DNA of 64,000 nt, from NCBI RefSeq assembly GCF_005862235.1, contig NZ_VCEK01000001.1:620001-684000 (forward strand), written 5' to 3'. A program made the translations under genes and the position numbers. This document shows, in pieces, positions 34,721 through 44,603 of the stretch. The notes under the pieces were generated by a model, which was given only the letters and a program-made list of their open reading frames with translations, did not search any database and was not told the origin of the DNA. Each line of letters starts with the position of its first letter. The stretch's first letter is position 1. The stretch is from Saccharomonospora piscinae. GTDB lineage: Bacteria > Actinomycetota > Actinomycetes > Mycobacteriales > Pseudonocardiaceae.

Positions 34721-35890
34721 TCACTCCATGACGACGTCCTCGGGAACGGGGGTGTCGCTGCGCAGCGCCTCGAACAGTGCCTCCGACTTGCCCGGGTCCC
34801 ACTGTTCGGCCGACGCCGACGTCACCGGGACGGTGGTGGTGACCACACCGCCGTCACCGATGCCGCGCATGGCCCAGCCCAGCGCGACCAGGTGATGCAG
34901 GTGGTCGTCCGTGTCCAGGGTGAGCGCGTCGGGCACCGTGCCCAGCAGTGGCACCACGTCGAACGGGTTCAGCAGGGTCGCCGGACTGGCGATCTCCCCC
35001 GCGAGCGCGCCGATGAAGAGGCGCTGGTTGGCGACCCGGTCCAGGTCGGAACGGGGCGTGGACTCGCTGTAGCGCATGCGCACGAACCCGAGGGCTTGCG
35101 CCCCGTCGAGCGTCTGCCTGCCCTCCGGGATCACCACACCGGTCTTGCTGTCGCGCATCTCGGCCGGGATGTCGATCTCGACCCCGCCGATGGCGTCCAC
35201 CACCTCGGCGAAGCCGCCGAAACCGATCTCGGCGTAGTGGTCGATGCGCAGCCCGGTGGCCTGCTCCACGGTCTGTGTCAGCAGCGGCGCGCCGCCGAAG
35301 GCGAACGCGGCGTTGATCTTGTTCGTCCCGTGGCCGGGAATCGGGACCTGCGAGTCGCGGGGCAGGCTCAGCAGCGTGGGTGCCGTGTCGTTGTCCGGGA
35401 TGTGCGCGATCATGATCGTGTCGGTGCGCCTGCCGCCGGTGTCGCCGGTGGACAGCTCGGCCATGCGGTCCTCGTCGAGCCCTTCGCGCGAGTCGGACCC
35501 GACCAGCAGCCAGTTGGTGCCCTCCGCCGCGGCCGGCCTGCCCTCGTAGTCGCCGGGCAGCGCGTCGATGCGGTTGATGGAGAACTCCAGGTACAGCCAC
35601 ACCGCGCCGAGCAGCATCACGAACACCAGCAGCAGGCTCAGCAGCACTTTGCCGAAGGAGGGGCGCCTGCGCCGGGGCGAACGGCTGGGCGCGGGCGGGC
35701 GCCGGTCGGGCGGAGGCGGGGGCGGCTGCTGTCCCGGACGCGGCGCCACCCGGGTGGACTGCGGTGGGCGACCACCACCCCCACCCGGCACGGGCATCAT
35801 CCCCGCCTGCTGATGCTGCCGGGGACCACGCGGGGGCCTGCGGCCCGGAGGCGGAGGCCGGTACCCGCCCTGGTTCCCGCCGTAGGTCAT
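34721..35890 (-). CDS. LytR-CpsA-Psr (LCP) family cell-wall glycopolymer transferase
   Basis: This 389-residue protein has a cytoplasmic Pro/Gly/Arg-rich N-terminus (about 1-75), one membrane helix (about 78-98) and an extracellular LCP domain. The domain carries LLVGSDSRE, RRTDTIMIAHI, SLPRDSQVPIPG, KINAAF and VRMRYS, which include the conserved Arg and Asp residues. LCP proteins attach arabinogalactan or teichoic-type polymers to peptidoglycan from lipid-linked donors. ATG 35890 is favoured over GTG 35896 because GGAG is correctly spaced for it. It is convergent with the SARP gene. Confidence 0.88.
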   Translation of the reverse strand: MTYGGNQGGYRPPPPGRRPPRGPRQHQQAGMMPVPGGGGGRPPQSTRVAPRPGQQPPPPPPDRRPPAPSRSPRRRRPSFGKVLLSLLLVFVMLLGAVWLYLEFSINRIDALPGDYEGRPAAAEGTNWLLVGSDSREGLDEDRMAELSTGDTGGRRTDTIMIAHIPDNDTAPTLLSLPRDSQVPIPGHGTNKINAAFAFGGAPLLTQTVEQATGLRIDHYAEIGFGGFAEVVDAIGGVEIDIPAEMRDSKTGVVIPEGRQTLDGAQALGFVRMRYSESTPRSDLDRVANQRLFIGALAGEIASPATLLNPFDVVPLLGTVPDALTLDTDDHLHHLVALGWAMRGIGDGGVVTTTVPVTSASAEQWDPGKSEALFEALRSDTPVPEDVVME

Positions 35891-36002
35891 GGCCACTCCG
35901 TTCGATCGCGCCTGACTGGTGCACGCCTACCTAAGCGCATGCCACACAGACAGGACGCGCCATCCCCCCGATCGGTTGTGCCGACCATATGATCCATACC
36001 AC

Positions 36003-36180
36003 TTGACGTCCTCCCCCGCCTGAAGGCGGGGGATTCCTCCTGCCGCGTGTGCGGCTCCGGTGGGTTCCTGTTTCAACGAGACGTGCTCCCCGCTAGGCGG
36101 AGAGGCTGACCGTCTCTCCGCAGGCGTTTAACCTCTCCGCCCGTCCGGCGGCGAGGATGTTCTTCGCGGCGTTCAAATCC
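36003..36180 (-). ncRNA. Predicted omega/reRNA scaffold of TnpB
   Basis: In TnpB systems the guide RNA scaffold spans the 3' end of tnpB and the right end, and its guide is the flanking DNA. Here the stretch after the tnpB stop (36092 down to about 36003) ends in the 8-bp hairpin followed by GACGTCAA. The guide would start at about 36002 and read leftward. The left limit inside tnpB is a guess. Confidence 0.4.
36013..36032. repeat. Right-end hairpin of the IS element
   Basis: CCCCCGCC and GGCGGGGG form a perfect 8-bp stem around TGAA, typical of the subterminal hairpins recognised in IS200/IS605 ends. Confidence 0.7.
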
Positions 36181-37238
36181 CGGTCGTGCGTTGTTCCGCA
36201 GGGGCACGTCCATTCCCGGACATCGAGCGGCTTCTTGCTGTCTACCCGCCCGCACTCGGAGCAGGTTTGCGACGACGGGAACCACCGGTCGATGCGGTGC
36301 ACGACGCGCCCGTACCGGACCGCTTTGCCGTCCAACATGCGCAGGAACGTTCCCCACGCGGCGTCGTGCACGGATTTCGCGAGTTTCGTGCGGGCCAGGC
36401 CGGACACGGCAAGGTCTTCGACGTAGATCGCTTGGTTGTCGCGGATCAACGCCGTGGTGTTCTTGTGTGCCCAGTCGGTGCGCGAGTCGCGAACCTTGGC
36501 GTGCGCCTTGGACACCCGCAGGCGGGCCTTGGCGCGGTTGTTGCTGCCCCGCTGCTTGCGAGACAGGTTCTGTTGCGCTTTGCGGAGCTTGCGCTCGGCG
36601 CGGCGCAGAAACTTCGGAGACTCGATCGTCTTGCCGTTGGACAGCACCGCGAACGTGGCCAGGCCGAGGTCGATACCAACCTCGGAGTCTGTCTCCGGTA
36701 ATGGTTCGGGGCCGACGTTGACCACGAACGACGCGAAGTACCGCCCGGCTGCGTCCTTGATCAGTGTGACCGACGACGGCGCCGACGGCAGGTCCCGCGA
36801 CCAGCGCACATCCAGGTCCCCGATCTTCGCCGCGTACAGCCGTCCGTTCGGTCGCAGTGAGAATCCGTTGCGAGTGAGCCGGATGGCTTGCCGGTTGTCC
36901 TTGCGGGACCGGAACCGAGGGCGCCCAACACGGCGGCCTCGGCGTTTGCCGGACATCGAGTCGAACCAGTTGCGGTACGCCGCGCGGGCGTCCTGGCACG
37001 CCTGCACCAACGCCACGCTGGCAACCTCGGACAGCCAGGCGCGGACCTCGGTTTTCTTCGCTTCGGTGACGACGCGACGTTGCACATCGGTGTCTGACAG
37101 GCGCTCGCCCGCTTCGTAGGCGTCCTGTCTGACGCGGAGCGCGTCGTTGTACACCACCCGCGCGCACCCGAACGCCTTGGCCAGCGCGATGCGCTGACCG
37201 GGCGTCGGGTAGACGCGGAAGTTGTACCGAAGCTGCAT
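36093..37238 (-). CDS. tnpB: TnpB, RNA-guided nuclease of IS200/IS605 family
   Basis: This 381-residue protein has an N-terminal HTH/wedge region (MQLRYNFRVYPTPGQR), a split RuvC core with Asp in GIDLGLATF, Glu in YVEDLAVSGL and Asp in HDRDLNAAKN, and a zinc finger with CSEC and CPC pairs. All catalytic residues are intact, so it should be an active RNA-guided DNA endonuclease that helps retain the element. It starts at ATG 37238 within a palindrome shared with the divergent small gene. There is no Shine-Dalgarno, so translation may be leaderless. Confidence 0.92.
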   Translation of the reverse strand: MQLRYNFRVYPTPGQRIALAKAFGCARVVYNDALRVRQDAYEAGERLSDTDVQRRVVTEAKKTEVRAWLSEVASVALVQACQDARAAYRNWFDSMSGKRRGRRVGRPRFRSRKDNRQAIRLTRNGFSLRPNGRLYAAKIGDLDVRWSRDLPSAPSSVTLIKDAAGRYFASFVVNVGPEPLPETDSEVGIDLGLATFAVLSNGKTIESPKFLRRAERKLRKAQQNLSRKQRGSNNRAKARLRVSKAHAKVRDSRTDWAHKNTTALIRDNQAIYVEDLAVSGLARTKLAKSVHDAAWGTFLRMLDGKAVRYGRVVHRIDRWFPSSQTCSECGRVDSKKPLDVREWTCPCGTTHDRDLNAAKNILAAGRAERLNACGETVSLSA

Positions 37239-37258
37239 GGTGCCATGATAGCACCATG
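37236..37258. promoter_or_regulatory. Palindrome covering both divergent start codons
   Basis: CATGGTGC (37236-37243) and GCACCATG (37251-37258) form an 8-bp inverted repeat with a 7-bp spacer. The left arm holds the tnpB start codon and the right arm the start codon of the small RHH gene. The ATGATA spacer can serve as a -10 in both directions. A dimeric RHH repressor bound here would block both genes. Confidence 0.55.
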
Positions 37259-37423
37259 ATTCGACTTGGCTTACGCCTACCCGATGACCTGCACCGCGAA
37301 CTCACCAAGGCCGCCGAAACAGAAGGCCGGTCGCTGAACGCGCACCTGGTGTACCTACTCACCGCCGCGAATGCGGCTCCAGTGGAGGAGGTGCACCGCT
37401 GGGCACGCGAGGCCCGGAATTGA
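37256..37423 (+). CDS. Small ribbon-helix-helix (Arc-like) protein inside the IS element
   Basis: This 55-residue ORF begins MIRLGLRLPDDLHRELTKAA, an Arc/MetJ-type beta-strand plus helix, followed by EGRSLNAHLVYLLTAAN as the second helix. It starts at ATG 37256 and ends at TGA 37421-37423. TTGTAC at 37222 and CATGAT at 37244 give a promoter that would make the mRNA leaderless. It is divergent from tnpB by 17 bp with a palindrome across both starts, so it probably represses tnpB and itself. Similar short Arc-like genes beside tnpB are seen in actinomycetes as far as I recall, but I know of no functional study. Confidence 0.7.
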   Translation: MIRLGLRLPDDLHRELTKAAETEGRSLNAHLVYLLTAANAAPVEEVHRWAREARN

Positions 37424-37424
37424 T

Positions 37425-37458
37425 GCGCAAGCCCCGCCCTGAAGGACGGGGCTTGCGC
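37425..37458. repeat. Left-end hairpin of the IS element
   Basis: Arms 37425-37439 and 37444-37458 pair in 14 of 15 positions around TGAA. The hairpin lies directly after the RHH stop codon, so it can also end that transcript, and it shares its loop with the right-end hairpin. Confidence 0.7.
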
Positions 37459-37492
37459 GCTACGTTTCCCGGTCACGGCACCACAAGGCAGG

Positions 37493-38200
37493 TCAGAGCG
37501 GCAATTCGTACCGTTCCGGCGCCGCGCGGCCGAAGGCACCGGCCAGCAGGCCGTGTTCCGGCAGCAGGCCTGCGGTCTGGACCGCGAACTCCGCCGCCAG
37601 CCGGTTCCACACCGACCGGCGGCGCAGCAGCGCATGACTCTCCGCGGTGACGTCGAAGCGGGCGAGCCCGGCCGCGCGGGCGTCGGCGCGCCGGGCGTAA
37701 CGGTAGGAGTCCACCGGGCGGGTCACGCGGTCGAGCACGCCGTGGGCGAGCAGCACCCGCCGCCCGGTGACCGGCTCCACGGGCTCGCCCTCCGGCGTCC
37801 ACGGCGCGAACGCGCACACCCCGGTCACCGCCGGGTCGTCACACACGCGCAGGGCCACGCGACCGCCCATCGAATGCCCCACGAGCACCACCGGCAGCCC
37901 GGGGCGCTCATCGCGGATCCGCCGCAGTGCCCACCGGGCGTCCTCGACCGGGTGCCGGTCGGGCTCGTTCCAGCCGCGCACGCGGTTGCGCAGCATCCGA
38001 ACCTCGAGCCCGTGTGCGGCGCCCGCCGCCCACACCGCCCGGGCGATCGGCACCATCCGCAGGTACGCGGGCCGCCACGGGCGCACCGCGTCGACGCCGT
38101 ACTGCGCACCGCCGTGCAGCACCAGTGCCACGGCGGCGGGGCGGGTCCGGGCACGCCATCCGGACAGCGACGGGTCGCGCGCGGGCTCGCCGGGGCTCAC
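37493..38200 (-). CDS. Alpha/beta hydrolase
   Basis: This 235-residue protein has the alpha/beta hydrolase features: LHGG oxyanion loop (28-31), nucleophile Ser110 in GHSMGG, a late Asp in HGVLDRVTRP and His in ESHALL. It starts at GTG 38200, overlapping the ABC transporter stop by GTGA. The substrate is unknown. It is the second gene of a two-gene operon, and the IS element is inserted between it and the LCP gene. Confidence 0.82.
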   Translation of the reverse strand: MSPGEPARDPSLSGWRARTRPAAVALVLHGGAQYGVDAVRPWRPAYLRMVPIARAVWAAGAAHGLEVRMLRNRVRGWNEPDRHPVEDARWALRRIRDERPGLPVVLVGHSMGGRVALRVCDDPAVTGVCAFAPWTPEGEPVEPVTGRRVLLAHGVLDRVTRPVDSYRYARRADARAAGLARFDVTAESHALLRRRSVWNRLAAEFAVQTAGLLPEHGLLAGAFGRAAPERYELPL

Positions 38201-40065
38201 GCGGCCGACCGTTCCGTGACGGTGAACTGCGTGCGGTGCAGTTCCGCGTACCGGCCCTCCGCCGCGAGCAGTTCCGGATGCGTGCCCCGTTCGACGATGC
38301 GTCCCTGCTCGACGACCAGGATCTGGTCGGCCGCGCGCACCGTGGACAGCCGGTGGGCGATGACGAGCGCGGTGCGGCCGTGCAGCGCGTCGGCCAGCGC
38401 CTCGCCGACGGCGGCCTCGGACTCCGAGTCGAGATGGGCGGTGGCCTCGTCGAGCACGACGACCCGGGGGCGGGCCAGCAGCAGGCGCGCGATGGTCAAC
38501 CGCTGCCGTTCCCCGCCGGAGAGCCGGTAGCCCCGCTCCCCCACCACCGTGTCCAGGCGGTCGGGCAGCGAGTCCACCAGCTCGGCCAGCCGCGCCCGGC
38601 GCAGGGCGTCCCAGATCTCGTCGTCGGTCGCCTCGGGCCGGACGTAGGCCAGGTTCGCCCGGATGGTGTCGTGGAACAGGTGCCCGTCCTGCGTCACGAC
38701 CCCCACCGTGCCCCGCAGGTCCTCGAAGGAGACATCCCGGACGTCGACACCGGACAACCGCACCGCGCCGGAGTCGGGATCGTAGAGTCTCGCCACGAGC
38801 GAGGCGATGGTCGACTTGCCCGCGCCCGACGGCCCGACCAGCGCCACCATCTGTCCTGGTTCGGCACGCAGGCTCACGCCGTGCAGCACCTCCTCGCCGC
38901 CTCGGGTGTCCAGCGTGGACACCTCTTCCAGCGAGGCGAGCGAGTAGCCGTCGGCCGAGGGGTAGGCGAACCGCACGTCGTCGAACTCCACGGAGACGTC
39001 GCCACCGGGCAGCGATACCGGATCGGGTCGCTCGGTGATCATCGGTTTGAGGTCCAGCACCTCGAAGACCCGCTCGAACGACACCAGCGCCGTCATGACG
39101 TCGACCCGGACGTTCGCCAGCGCCGTCAACGGGGTGTAGAGCCGGGTGAGCAGCAGCGCCAGCGCCACGACCGTGCCCGCGTCCAGCGTCCCGGTGAGCG
39201 CGAGCCACCCGCCCAGCCCGTAGACGAGCGCCTGCGCCAGCGCCGAGACCAGCGTGAGGCTGGTCATGAACCAGCGGGTCAGCATGGCGGTGCGCACGCC
39301 GATGTCGCGCACCCGGCTGGCGCGAGCGCCGAACTCGTCGGCCTCGGCGCGGGGCCTGCCGAACAGCTTCACCAGTGTGGCGCCGGGGGCGGAGAACCGT
39401 TCGGTCATCTGGGTGGTCATCGCGGCGTTGAGTTCGGCCGACTCGTGCTGGAGGTCGGCCATCCGCCTCCCGATCCGCCTCGCGGGAAGCACGAACGCGG
39501 GCAGCAGCAGCAACGCCAGGAGTGTGACCTGCCAGGACAGCGTCATCATCACCACGAGCGAGAGGGCCAGCTGGATGACGTTGGTGACGAGGCCCGACAG
39601 GGTGGCGGTGAAGGTGCGCTGCGCGCCGATCACGTCGTTGTTCAGCCTGCTCACGAGCGCGCCCGTGCGGCTGCGCATGAAGAACGCGATGGGCATGCGC
39701 TGTACGTGCTCGAACACCGCGCGACGCAGGTCGAGGATGAGGCCCTCACCGATGTGCGCGGACTGCCACCGCTCGGCCAGCCCCAGAACGGCGTCCACGA
39801 CCGCGATCAGGGCGATGGCCACGGCAAGCCACACGACCGTGGCGGCGGCCTGCCCCCCGACGATGGCGTCGACGACCCGTCCCGCCAGCAGCGGTGTGCT
39901 CACGGCGAGCACGGCCGAGATCACCGTGAGCAGCAGAAACACCAGCAGGCGTCGCCAGTGCGGCCGGGCGAACCGGGCCACCCTGGCGACGGTGCCCCGG
40001 CGCAGGCCGCGAGGAGCGTCGGCGGAATTCATCGCCCCGCGCATCAACGACCACGTGTTGTCCAC
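38197..40065 (-). CDS. ABC transporter, fused permease and ATPase (exporter type)
   Basis: This 622-residue half-transporter has six membrane helices (about 30-330) and a C-terminal ATPase: Walker A GPSGAGKST, signature LSGGERQRLTIARLL, Walker B VVVLDEAT and the H-loop AHRLST. GTG 40065 was chosen from GAAAGGGG upstream; the frame runs open to 40239 without a ribosome site. It should homodimerise and export lipids, drugs or peptides. A roughly 20-residue insert (YSLASLEEVSTLDTRGG) precedes the Walker A strand and is unusual. Confidence 0.87.
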   Translation of the reverse strand: MDNTWSLMRGAMNSADAPRGLRRGTVARVARFARPHWRRLLVFLLLTVISAVLAVSTPLLAGRVVDAIVGGQAAATVVWLAVAIALIAVVDAVLGLAERWQSAHIGEGLILDLRRAVFEHVQRMPIAFFMRSRTGALVSRLNNDVIGAQRTFTATLSGLVTNVIQLALSLVVMMTLSWQVTLLALLLLPAFVLPARRIGRRMADLQHESAELNAAMTTQMTERFSAPGATLVKLFGRPRAEADEFGARASRVRDIGVRTAMLTRWFMTSLTLVSALAQALVYGLGGWLALTGTLDAGTVVALALLLTRLYTPLTALANVRVDVMTALVSFERVFEVLDLKPMITERPDPVSLPGGDVSVEFDDVRFAYPSADGYSLASLEEVSTLDTRGGEEVLHGVSLRAEPGQMVALVGPSGAGKSTIASLVARLYDPDSGAVRLSGVDVRDVSFEDLRGTVGVVTQDGHLFHDTIRANLAYVRPEATDDEIWDALRRARLAELVDSLPDRLDTVVGERGYRLSGGERQRLTIARLLLARPRVVVLDEATAHLDSESEAAVGEALADALHGRTALVIAHRLSTVRAADQILVVEQGRIVERGTHPELLAAEGRYAELHRTQFTVTERSAA

Positions 40066-40201
40066 CGACCGACACCCCTTTCGCGACACGCCGTGTTCGG
40101 CACAACGGCGCGGACACCGGCACTCTTCCCGAGACCGTGTTCCGGACCAATTCTGCCCGCCGCCCCCGACAGCGCGGGACGCCTCGGTACTGTCGTGCGC
40201 C

Positions 40202-41572
40202 ATGGGGACACGGGAGGGCGAGGCGACCGGGACGGTCACCGGGAGGCCGGCGACCGCGCTCGGGAGGATGCGGGCGGTGCTGGGACGGCGTCCGCTGGCC
40301 GTCGACGCCGTACTGTATTTCGGGTGCGCCTGCTACGCACTCGTGCTGGCGCTCACCGACAAGCATCTCGGCTACCGCGTCTGGGGCGCGTTCGCGGTCG
40401 CGGGCTACTCGCTGGCGCTCACCCACACCTGCTGGCTGGCGTTCAGCGCCCGCCGCCGCGCCGCCGACTCCCTCGTCCGGTCACGCTGGACACCAGTGGC
40501 GATCGTGGGTCTCGTCGGCATGCTCGCTCCCCTGGCGACGCTGGTGACACGGCGTGCGGTGGCCGGTGGCGACTGGACATCCGACCCGGGGCAGTGGCAC
40601 GCCCAGCCCGAGGTGTGGGTCATCGAGCGTTCCGCGGACACCCTGCTCGCCACCGGCACGCCCTACCTCGATCTCGCCTCGCTGGGCCACGCCCCCGGCG
40701 TCTACGACTACGCGCCGTACGGTCCGGTCATGGCGGTCTTCGGGCTGCCCCGCGCCCTGTTCGGCGGTCATCCGGTCACCGACGCGCTGACGGACGCGCG
40801 GCTCGTGTTCGCCGCCGTCGCGGTCGGGTGCGTGCTGGCCGCGCTGCGGCTGTGGCGTCCCACCGCGATCCCGGTCGGCGCCGCCCAGCTCGCGGCCGTG
40901 TTCCCCCTGACAGCGCTGACCTGGGCGACAGCGGGCCCGGATCTCGCGATCGTCGCTCTGGTGGTGCTCGCCCTCGCCCTGGCCGCCACCGGCAGGCCCG
41001 TCTCCGCCGCGCTGGTGTGCGGTCTGGTGACGCACGCGAAGCTCATCGCGGCGCCCGCTGTGGTCGTGATCGGCGTTCTCGTCGCCGTCCGGCTCGGCGG
41101 TCGCGCGCTGGCCCGGTACATCGCGGGCTTCGCGGGGGCGACCGTGGTGCTGGTGGTGCCGGTCCTGCTCGTGAATCCCGGCGCGTTCACGGAACACGTG
41201 CTGCTGTTTCCCGCCGGGCTTGCGGCGGTGACCTCACCGGCGGCGAGTCCTTTCCCAGGGCACCTGCTCGCCGGCACCGGCCCCGTCGGCACGGTGCTCG
41301 CGTTCGTCCTGCTTGCCGGTGCGGGCGTGGCCGTACTCGCGTGGCTGGTACGCACGCCACCACGCACGGCGGCCGACGCGGCGTTACGCATCGCGGTGGC
41401 ACTCGCCGCCTTCACCCTGCTGGCGACGGCCACCCGATTCGGCTACCTGGTGTATGTCTCCGTGCTACTCGGGGCAGTGATGGTGTTCCGAAGCCGGGCC
41501 GAGGTCCCCCTCGGCACCGTCGAGCCCGGCTCCGGCTCCACGGGTGATCGTGCCCCTCCTACTTCTTCTTGA
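40202..41572 (+). CDS. Polytopic membrane protein (possible GT87/DUF2029-like)
   Basis: This 456-residue protein has about ten to eleven hydrophobic helices. After the third helix comes an extracellular-looking loop with YDYAPYGPVMAVFG, reminiscent of the YPP/YGP loop of polyprenyl-phosphate-dependent mannosyltransferases (GT-C fold). I do not see a clear catalytic Asp pair, so the assignment is tentative. It starts at ATG 40202 without a good ribosome site and is divergent from the ABC exporter gene. Its 3' end overlaps the convergent small HTH gene by 14 bp. Confidence 0.55.
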   Translation: MGTREGEATGTVTGRPATALGRMRAVLGRRPLAVDAVLYFGCACYALVLALTDKHLGYRVWGAFAVAGYSLALTHTCWLAFSARRRAADSLVRSRWTPVAIVGLVGMLAPLATLVTRRAVAGGDWTSDPGQWHAQPEVWVIERSADTLLATGTPYLDLASLGHAPGVYDYAPYGPVMAVFGLPRALFGGHPVTDALTDARLVFAAVAVGCVLAALRLWRPTAIPVGAAQLAAVFPLTALTWATAGPDLAIVALVVLALALAATGRPVSAALVCGLVTHAKLIAAPAVVVIGVLVAVRLGGRALARYIAGFAGATVVLVVPVLLVNPGAFTEHVLLFPAGLAAVTSPAASPFPGHLLAGTGPVGTVLAFVLLAGAGVAVLAWLVRTPPRTAADAALRIAVALAAFTLLATATRFGYLVYVSVLLGAVMVFRSRAEVPLGTVEPGSGSTGDRAPPTSS

Positions 41573-41768
41573 CGCGCGTCGCTCCCCCGCGACCCCGAAG
41601 CTGGACCCCGGACTCCGACAGGACCCGGTGCACGAAGCCGTACGAGCGGCCCGTCGACTCGGCCAGAGCGCGGATGCTCGCCCCCTTCTCGTACTTCTTC
41701 TTCAGGTCAGCGGCAAGCTTGTCGCGCGTGTTTCCGGTGATGCGCGCACCCTTCTTCAGGTCTGCCAC
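41559..41768 (-). CDS. Small helix-turn-helix protein (69 aa; possible nucleoid-associated)
   Basis: The 69-residue protein is basic and reads VADLKKGARITGNTRDKL at the start, then KKKYEKGASIRALAESTG and SYGFVHRVLSESGV, a helix-turn-helix, and ends in a Lys/Arg-rich tail. GTG 41768 is preceded by GGAAGGTGG, an excellent ribosome site, although the frame is open much further upstream. Near-identical small proteins are highly conserved in Streptomyces and relatives; one there (Gbn) is reported as nucleoid-associated, and this may be its orthologue, from memory only. Confidence 0.72.
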   Translation of the reverse strand: MADLKKGARITGNTRDKLAADLKKKYEKGASIRALAESTGRSYGFVHRVLSESGVQLRGRGGATRVKKK

Positions 41769-42137
41769 GTCAATCCACCTTCCGCCCGTTTGATGTTTCG
41801 GGCCACATTCAGCCCCTGCCGTCGCAATGATCGAACACGACGGCGCCGAATGCCAGACGACAACGGAAAAACCTGCTCGAATGGCGGTGAAAACGTCCGA
41901 TACGGTACTTGCTGTAGAGCGAACAATGACGCAACGCGCATCAGCGGCGGCGTTGTGTCCGCAGTGGCGCGCCACACTCCACCCGGAGCTCCCGGTGGGC
42001 CGACGCTGGGCGAACCTCGCCAACGCCACTGGTCAGCCACCCGTACGTGACCTCTCGGTCACCCCGGGCGCAGACCGGACCCGATCTTGGTCGGACGAGC
42101 ACCACCGGTACGGACCAATTTCCCGAGAAACACCCGA
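41769..42137. other. Intergenic stretch upstream of the small HTH gene
   Basis: This 369-bp gap lies between the 5' end of the small HTH gene and the 3' end of the ABC-F gene. Base composition is less GC-rich around 41860-41930. A 111-codon frame crosses it on the plus strand, but it has no ribosome site and atypical content. It probably holds the HTH gene promoter; I see no convincing hairpin or RNA gene. Confidence 0.4.
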
Positions 42138-43766
<1,629 letters not shown>

Positions 43767-43909
43767 TGAGGAACTCCGTGGAAGGGGTTGGTCGGAAGGG
43801 ACGTGCGGGGGCACACGGGAACACGGAGCCCGCGCCTACTCCAGCCGAACGACCACGGCACCCAGTGTAGGGCCCGGTGTCCAGTCGATTTCTCCGATGG
43901 TGGCCCGGC

Positions 43910-44578
43910 TCACCGCACCACGACCTCCACCGCGCGCGCCCTGGCCGCCGCGGCGTCGAGCACAGCGCGGCGCGGTTCGGCCACGTCGAGCACCCTGGGC
44001 TCGGCCTTGGCGAACACCGGGGCCAGCCGCGCGTCGTCCCGGAGCGTGTCGAGCGCCGCCCGGTCGCCACCCAGCACGACGGCGTCGAGGTCGGCCGCCC
44101 GTGCGGCGAGCACGTCGGCCGCGTCGTCGGCCGCGGCGCGCAGCGACTGCCGTGCCTGCCCCTGCCTGCGCCGGGCGAACCGTTGCTGCGACCAGCCCCC
44201 GGCCGCGCTGCGCCCGTGAACCAGGTGGCGGTCGGTGCGGGACGCGGTGACCCGGCCGCCCTCGGCCACACCGACGCTGTGGGCACCGAGGCGGACCAGC
44301 AGCAACCCGAGCGTGCGCGGGCGGGTCACGTGAGCGACCAGCTCGTCGACGGCCAGCCCGTCGCGGTGGGTGCCCGGTTCGACGGGCAGCGGATCGAACG
44401 GGACGGCCACCGTCGCCGTGACGCCGTTGCCGCCGTACACGCGCACCGTCGCGGGAGCCAGCTCGGTGCGCGTCACCCCGTCGTTGCGTTCGGCGAAGCG
44501 GTCGAACCAGCGGGCCAGCCGCTCCGGCTCCACCTCCACGACGGTGCCGCCGCCCGGTGCCTGCCGTGTCCGCGCCAT
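43910..44578 (-). CDS. acVLRF1-family peptidyl-tRNA hydrolase (Vms1-like release factor)
   Basis: The 222-residue protein has the eRF1 domain 2-like fold and the loop GRSAAGGWSQQRFARRR, which corresponds to the catalytic Gly/Gln loop of Vms1/ANKZF1 proteins. The actinobacterial branch is called acVLRF1. It should release stalled nascent chains from 50S-peptidyl-tRNA complexes in ribosome quality control. It starts at ATG 44578, 25 bp after the dGTPase gene, with the ABC-F ribosome factor following, so the three may form one operon. Confidence 0.8.
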   Translation of the reverse strand: MARTRQAPGGGTVVEVEPERLARWFDRFAERNDGVTRTELAPATVRVYGGNGVTATVAVPFDPLPVEPGTHRDGLAVDELVAHVTRPRTLGLLLVRLGAHSVGVAEGGRVTASRTDRHLVHGRSAAGGWSQQRFARRRQGQARQSLRAAADDAADVLAARAADLDAVVLGGDRAALDTLRDDARLAPVFAKAEPRVLDVAEPRRAVLDAAAARARAVEVVVR

Positions 44579-44603
44579 CGCCCCGCTCCCTCGCCCGAGC
44601 CGT

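Larger units (their letters stand above)
36003..37462 (-). mobile_element. IS200/IS605-type element (tnpB only, no tnpA)
   Basis: The element carries tnpB and a divergent small ribbon-helix-helix gene. One end has a perfect 8-bp hairpin with TGAA loop (36013-36032) next to TTGAC at 36003-36007; the other has a 15-bp hairpin with one mismatch and the same loop (37425-37458). Both share the CCTGAAGG loop sequence. There is no terminal inverted repeat, no target duplication and no TnpA (Y1 transposase), so mobility would need TnpA from elsewhere. Boundaries are estimates. Confidence 0.8.

Noticed and set aside
36003-37462. TnpA or a complete autonomous transposon
   Set aside because: No Y1 transposase frame is present; the only other ORF is the 55-residue RHH protein.
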